Below are positions 4,984-8,460 of a DNA stretch of 8,460 nt, piece by piece; the stretch's first letter is position 1, and every line of letters starts with the position of its first letter. The stretch comes from Granulosicoccaceae bacterium. GTDB lineage: Bacteria > Pseudomonadota > Gammaproteobacteria > DAOVJZ01. The notes beneath the pieces are model-generated. The model saw only the letters and a program-made list of their open reading frames with translations. It ran no database searches and had not been told where the DNA came from. The position numbers were made by a program, and so were the translations under genes. The stretch lies in NCBI GenBank assembly GCA_030632035.1, contig DAOVJZ010000058.1, positions 1 through 8,460 on the forward strand. The letters are read 5' to 3'.

Positions 4984-6746
4984 CAATACACTCTTGGCTT
5001 GGGCGGGAATGAATCCACTGTTAATGGTTTAATGTGCACGGGTTTGTATTCAAGTCGACGTCCTTCTTTAAAGAACAAACTGTGTTTAAGCCAGTTCTTG
5101 TCATCACGTTCCGGATAATCAACACGCGAATGTGCACCACGACTTTCCTTGCGTTCCAGTGCCGAGCAAACCGTTGCCACTGCCAGATCCATCAGATTCT
5201 CAAGTTCCAATGCTTCAATACGTGCTGTATTAAAGACCTTGCTATGATCTTTTAATCGCACATCCTTAAGTCGTTCTTCAATAGCTAATACTTTTTCCAC
5301 TCCTTCCTGTAATACATCTTCCTGACGGAACACGCCACAATACTTATCCATGGTCACTTTTAAATCTGTTTTAATACTGTCAACAGATTCACCATCACCC
5401 TTTTGATCCCAGCGAGCAAGACGCGCTAATGCTTTGTCTACACTCTCTTGAGAAATCGGACGGTGATAACGATTTTCTTTCAGGTATTCAATAATATGAT
5501 TACCGGCAGCACGACCAAATACCACAATATCCAGTAATGAATTACCGCCCAGACGATTAGCACCATGCACCGATACACAGGCACATTCGCCTGCGGCATA
5601 CAAACCGGGTACCGGTTCTTCTGCACCCTGATGTTCTGGCACTACCACTTGACCGTGTCGATTCGTTGGAATACCGCCCATTGTGTAATGGGCTGTAGGA
5701 CAGACTGGAATAGGTGCATCAATCGGATCAACACCGGCAAAGGTCATGGATAAATCACGAATCCCCGGTAGACGTTTTTTGATAATGTCTGCATCTAGAT
5801 GGTTTACCTTTAGCAAGACGTGATCCTTATTAGGACCACAACCACGCCCTTCTTTTAATTCAATCGCAATGGAACGACTCACCACATCACGACTGGCCAA
5901 ATCTTTTGCATTTGGCGCATAGCGTTCCATGAAACGTTCACCTTCACCATTAACAAGGTAACCACCTTCACCACGCACGCCTTCACTGATCAACATTCCC
6001 TTGCCGGCAATACCGGTTGGATGAAATTGAAAAAACTCCATATCTTCCATTGGAATACCGGCACGCAAGGCCATGGCCATGCCGTCACCGGTATTGATAC
6101 GGGCATTGGTGTTATTATAAAACAGTTGTCCGGCACCACCTGTTGCGATCAATGTGGTCTTGGCTTCAATCAGTAAGGATTCACCAGTTTCAATCTCAAT
6201 TGCAACCGCACCGAGGATATAACCATCTTCATCCTTTACCAGATCCAGCGCAAAATACTCATCAAAGAAATGGGTGCGAGCATGAATGTTCTGTTGATAC
6301 AACGTATGCAAAATAGCATGACCGGTTCGATCTGCCGCTGCACAGGTGCGTGATGCCTGTTCGCCACCAAAGTTCTGGCTTTGACCACCAAATGCACGTT
6401 GGTAAATACGCCCGTTATCCAGACGTGAGAACGGCACACCGGAATGTTCCAGTTCAATCACTGTATTGGAAGCCGCACGGCACATGTATTCAATCGCATC
6501 CTGATCACCGAGGTAATCACTGCCCTTGATAGTATCGTACATATGCCAGTGCCAGTTGTCTGGCGACACATTGGCAAGTGCAGCATTAATACCACCCTGT
6601 GCCGCAACCGTGTGCGAACGGGTTGGAAACACTTTTGATACGACACCAACACTGGCATCGGCCTGTGACAACTGCAGTGCTGCCCGTAATCCACCACCAC
6701 CAGCACCGATCACAAGGCAATCAAATTTTCGTTTGGTTAAGTTCAT
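4983..6746 (-). CDS. sdhA: Succinate dehydrogenase flavoprotein subunit
   Basis: SdhA oxidises succinate to fumarate in the TCA cycle and passes electrons to SdhB, on the cytoplasmic face of the inner membrane. The protein is 587 aa against 588 in E. coli. The Rossmann motif GAGGGG is at 14-19. H45 in PTRSHTVAAQGG is the residue that bonds covalently to FAD. H242 in FHPTG, R286 in SRDVVSRS and H353 in TAHYTMGG match the E. coli catalytic residues, most at the same number. The C-terminus SFPPKPRVY is the usual SdhA ending. ATG 6746 was preferred because it forms an ATGA overlap with the sdhD stop. An in-frame ATG at 6782 would lie inside sdhD and add an atypical MDVACCDDGG extension. SdhE, needed for flavinylation, is encoded two genes downstream. 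Confidence 0.98.
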   Translation of the reverse strand: MNLTKRKFDCLVIGAGGGGLRAALQLSQADASVGVVSKVFPTRSHTVAAQGGINAALANVSPDNWHWHMYDTIKGSDYLGDQDAIEYMCRAASNTVIELEHSGVPFSRLDNGRIYQRAFGGQSQNFGGEQASRTCAAADRTGHAILHTLYQQNIHARTHFFDEYFALDLVKDEDGYILGAVAIEIETGESLLIEAKTTLIATGGAGQLFYNNTNARINTGDGMAMALRAGIPMEDMEFFQFHPTGIAGKGMLISEGVRGEGGYLVNGEGERFMERYAPNAKDLASRDVVSRSIAIELKEGRGCGPNKDHVLLKVNHLDADIIKKRLPGIRDLSMTFAGVDPIDAPIPVCPTAHYTMGGIPTNRHGQVVVPEHQGAEEPVPGLYAAGECACVSVHGANRLGGNSLLDIVVFGRAAGNHIIEYLKENRYHRPISQESVDKALARLARWDQKGDGESVDSIKTDLKVTMDKYCGVFRQEDVLQEGVEKVLAIEERLKDVRLKDHSKVFNTARIEALELENLMDLAVATVCSALERKESRGAHSRVDYPERDDKNWLKHSLFFKEGRRLEYKPVHIKPLTVDSFPPKPRVY

Positions 6747-7084
6747 GTAATTCCCACCATCATCACAACACGCAACATCCATATCCCGATACTAAACAAC
6801 GATACACCAGTTGCACTCAATAAAATAAAACGCAACATAGCTGAATGGGCATAATCCATTATGACATCACGAATACCAACCCATGCATGAACAAGTAACC
6901 CGGCAAAAAAGATAGACGTTGCCAATGAAAAGAACGGTTCAGCCATCCGATCATGCCAACTTTGGTAATCCAGCACTGTTGAGCAAGAAAAAATAAATAA
7001 AACAAATAATGTGTAGCCGGTCATGTACAACGCACTCATGCGCTGCAACAACCACGCGCGTAAACCATGAGCATGGAGTTTCAT
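6743..7084 (-). CDS. sdhD: Succinate dehydrogenase membrane anchor subunit SdhD
   Basis: SdhD is one of the two membrane subunits that anchor SdhAB, bind haem b and form the ubiquinone site. The protein is 113 aa with three hydrophobic helices at about 18-38, 51-71 and 82-106. H66 in LLVHAWVG corresponds to the haem ligand H71 of E. coli SdhD. D77-Y78 in the following MDY corresponds to D82-Y83 at the quinone pocket. The N-terminal GLRAWLLQRMSALYM also fits the family, in which sequence is poorly conserved apart from these points. It overlaps both neighbours by ATGA: its ATG overlaps the sdhC stop, and its TGA overlaps the sdhA start. Confidence 0.93.
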   Translation of the reverse strand: MKLHAHGLRAWLLQRMSALYMTGYTLFVLFIFSCSTVLDYQSWHDRMAEPFFSLATSIFFAGLLVHAWVGIRDVIMDYAHSAMLRFILLSATGVSLFSIGIWMLRVVMMVGIT

Positions 7085-7467
7085 AATAAGACCCCTGCAA
7101 AAAAGGCCATGACTAAAAGACCTGCCAGGATCACCAACCAGGAATTGAAACGACTGGCCGAGCGTGTAATACCAATATCAAGATCCAGTAACAGGAGTCG
7201 AACTCCGTTAATCAAATGATGGGCAAACATCCAGATCACCACTACCATCACAATACGCACATCAGTGCGGACAAAGAATTCGGTTATTTGCTGAAATCCC
7301 TGTTCAGTCTTGAGGGATATTTCCAGTATATATATAAGGAATGGAATCAGCATAAACAGGATAACACCAGAAAACCTGTGGGCAATCGAGACAATAGCCC
7401 CGATGGGCATGCGAATCTTGAGTATATTGAGAAATTTGGGTCTTTTTTGTTGTTCTGATATTTCCAT
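7081..7467 (-). CDS. sdhC: Succinate dehydrogenase cytochrome b556 subunit SdhC
   Basis: SdhC is the larger membrane subunit of complex II. The protein is 128 aa with three helices at about 25-48, 70-93 and 107-127. PIGAIVSIAHRFSG carries S27, H30 and R31, the same numbers as the quinone-site residues of E. coli SdhC. H84 in FAHHLINGVR is the haem b ligand, again at the E. coli number, and is followed by the conserved G88, R90 and D95. It is the first gene of the operon. The ATG at 7467 has no clear Shine-Dalgarno sequence before it; a 10-bp palindrome, TATCTAGATA, abuts the start codon. The N-terminal RPKFLNILKIR matches the family well, so this start is probably correct despite the weak ribosome site. 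Confidence 0.95.
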   Translation of the reverse strand: MEISEQQKRPKFLNILKIRMPIGAIVSIAHRFSGVILFMLIPFLIYILEISLKTEQGFQQITEFFVRTDVRIVMVVVIWMFAHHLINGVRLLLLDLDIGITRSASRFNSWLVILAGLLVMAFFAGVLL

Positions 7468-7491
7468 ATCTAGATAGTGTAACTGTCTGTG

Positions 7492-7519
7492 GATATACTT
7501 CCAGTGTTATCATAGTAAA
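7492..7519 (-). promoter_or_regulatory. Weak promoter candidate for the sdh operon
   Basis: TTTACT (7519-7514), 16 nt, then TATATC (7497-7492) on the minus strand match the housekeeping consensus at 4/6 each. A start near 7485 would leave a leader of about 18 nt. A promoter must lie somewhere in the 90-nt gap to ygfZ or inside ygfZ, but this particular match is only modestly better than chance. Confidence 0.2.
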
Positions 7520-7524
7520 TGTAT

Positions 7525-7533
7525 TGTTATAAA
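7525..7533 (+). promoter_or_regulatory. Extended -10 promoter candidate for ygfZ
   Basis: TG-T-TATAAA is an extended -10 with 5/6 match in the hexamer (7528-7533). No strong -35 is seen upstream. Transcription would start near 7540, leaving a leader of under 20 nt, so the start point would fall within the tandem repeat that follows. Confidence 0.35.
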
Positions 7534-7557
7534 GAATAGACCAAGAGAATAGACCAA
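7533..7557 (+). repeat. Tandem repeat of a 12-base unit right before ygfZ
   Basis: AGAATAGACCAA occurs twice, at 7533-7544 and 7546-7557, with a period of 13. The second copy ends directly at the ygfZ ATG. The copies are identical, which suggests a recent slippage duplication. The repeat forms nearly the whole leader of ygfZ; the only purine-rich ribosome-site candidate (AAGAG) spans its junction. Confidence 0.8.
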
Positions 7558-8460
7558 ATGAAAACTGAGTGGAAAAAATTTCTGGAAGATGTAGGTGCCA
7601 TTTTTGAAGATGGCCATATTGCCCATTACGGAAATCGTGAGCGCGAACGTCAGGTTGCCATGTCGGGTGAAATCGTTGCTGATTTATCCCATTTCGGACT
7701 GATTGCCGCCCATGGTGAAGAAGCTGAAACTTTTTTACAGGGCCAGTTTTGTAATGACGTACGCAAGGTTGATAAAGACAACAGCCAGATAAACGGTTAT
7801 TGCAGTCCTAAAGGTCGACTGCTTTCCATTTTCCGAATATTCAAATACAAAGACACTTGGTACCTGCTTATTCCACAAGAACTGATCGAAGAAACATTGA
7901 AACATCTCCAGATGTTTGTGCTGATCAGCAAAGTCACACTGGAAGATGCAGGTAATGCCATGGTACGTATTGGTTTTTCCGGACCCGATGCGGATACAAA
8001 ACTAAAAGAAATTCTGGGAAATATCCCTGAGCAAACCAATACTGTGACACATACAGACGGGGTAACAGTAATACGCGTTCCAGGCCCCTGCCCTCGTTTC
8101 ATTATTCTGGGCGATGTTGAAGCCATCAAAAAAACCTGGTCCCAACTGGATGTACATGCAGCACCCGTAGGTGAACAACCATGGGGACAACTGGATGTGT
8201 TGGCCGGTATCCCTGAAATCTATTCACAGACCGTCGATGCCTTTGTACCCCAGATGGTCAATATGCAGGCCATTGATGGTGTCAGTTTTAAAAAGGGCTG
8301 TTATACCGGTCAGGAAGTAGTTGCACGAATGCAATATCTAGGTAAATTAAAACGACATATGTACAAGGCTAATATCAAAACTGATGAGCCTGTTATGCCG
8401 GGTGATCCTCTGTTTGCCGCAGGAGATACCAGCGGTCAGGGCACGGGTAAAATTGTTAGC
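7558..8460 (+). CDS. ygfZ: YgfZ, folate-binding Fe-S cluster maintenance protein (3' end cut)
   Basis: YgfZ is a cytoplasmic, tetrahydrofolate-binding relative of the glycine-cleavage T protein needed for assembly or repair of certain Fe-S enzymes. The frame is open for 301 codons to the window edge; E. coli YgfZ has 326 residues, so a short C-terminal part is missing. The N-terminal folate-binding fold shows FLQGQFCNDV at 59-68 and YCSPKGR at 81-87. The family signature KGCYTGQE lies at 246-253, with the key cysteine at C248 (C228 in E. coli), followed by VVARMQYLGKLKR. The gene starts 90 nt from sdhC on the opposite strand. In E. coli ygfZ also adjoins ygfY (sdhE) and ygfX, so here the sdh genes stand between old neighbours. 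Ordinary GcvT is excluded by the signature and by the length. Confidence 0.95.
   Translation, partial: MKTEWKKFLEDVGAIFEDGHIAHYGNRERERQVAMSGEIVADLSHFGLIAAHGEEAETFLQGQFCNDVRKVDKDNSQINGYCSPKGRLLSIFRIFKYKDTWYLLIPQELIEETLKHLQMFVLISKVTLEDAGNAMVRIGFSGPDADTKLKEILGNIPEQTNTVTHTDGVTVIRVPGPCPRFIILGDVEAIKKTWSQLDVHAAPVGEQPWGQLDVLAGIPEIYSQTVDAFVPQMVNMQAIDGVSFKKGCYTGQEVVARMQYLGKLKRHMYKANIKTDEPVMPGDPLFAAGDTSGQGTGKIVS

Noticed and set aside
4981..4986. TTG start for sdhB one codon upstream
   Set aside because: The ATG at 4983 overlaps the sdhA stop as TGATG and gives the usual N-terminus MKFLIYRYNP.
6744..6782. Longer SdhA start at 6782
   Set aside because: It lies inside sdhD and adds an atypical extension. 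ATG 6746 gives the ATGA overlap and puts H45, H242 and R286 at the E. coli numbers.
5034..6823. Short plus-strand frames inside sdhA and sdhD
   Set aside because: They are antisense to well-conserved coding sequence and their translations look random.
1..8460. Mobile elements, CRISPR arrays, tRNA or rRNA genes, phage or defence genes
   Set aside because: All the sequence is accounted for by core genes and short gaps. No transposase, regular repeats or RNA-gene motifs were seen.

Overview
The window is a stretch of core chromosome from a gammaproteobacterium outside the enterics. The sigma factor and anti-sigma factor resemble AlgU/MucA of pseudomonads more than RpoE/RseA of E. coli. SdhA, SdhC and SdhD keep the E. 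coli active-site and haem residues, most at identical residue numbers. The assignment to Gammaproteobacteria is firm in my judgement. The genus cannot be told from the sequence.

Left third (1-2967): an envelope-stress operon, rpoE-rseA, runs leftward off the window edge. It is divergent from nadB (L-aspartate oxidase), the same neighbourhood as in E. coli. The 178-base gap between rpoE and nadB is dense. It holds a good sigma-E-type autoregulatory promoter, a sigma-70-like distal rpoE promoter that overlaps the nadB start region, an extended -10 for nadB, a 12-codon ORF overlapping the nadB start codon, and a hairpin just before the rpoE start codon.

Middle (2988-3641): a gene for a small exported SYLF/YSC84-domain protein, convergent with nadB, with a palindrome in its upstream region.

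Right (3642-7467): a compact leftward operon sdhC-sdhD-sdhA-sdhB-sdhE-ygfX. Its joints are ATGA, ATGA, TGATG, a 6-nt gap and a 38-nt overlap. It encodes all four succinate dehydrogenase (complex II) subunits, the FAD-attachment factor SdhE and the membrane protein YgfX. Divergent from it, and running off the right edge, is ygfZ, a folate-binding protein for Fe-S cluster maintenance. The segment thus holds an FAD- and Fe-S-dependent enzyme together with factors for its flavinylation and probably for upkeep of its clusters. The second flavoprotein, NadB, is a paralogue of SdhA that lacks the histidine used for covalent FAD attachment.

I found no mobile element, CRISPR array, tRNA or rRNA, and no gene-free stretch longer than about 180 bases. 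I see no clearly new system. The most useful leads are the placement of ygfX (often labelled the toxin CptA) as the last gene of an sdh operon, and the crowded rpoE/nadB control region.
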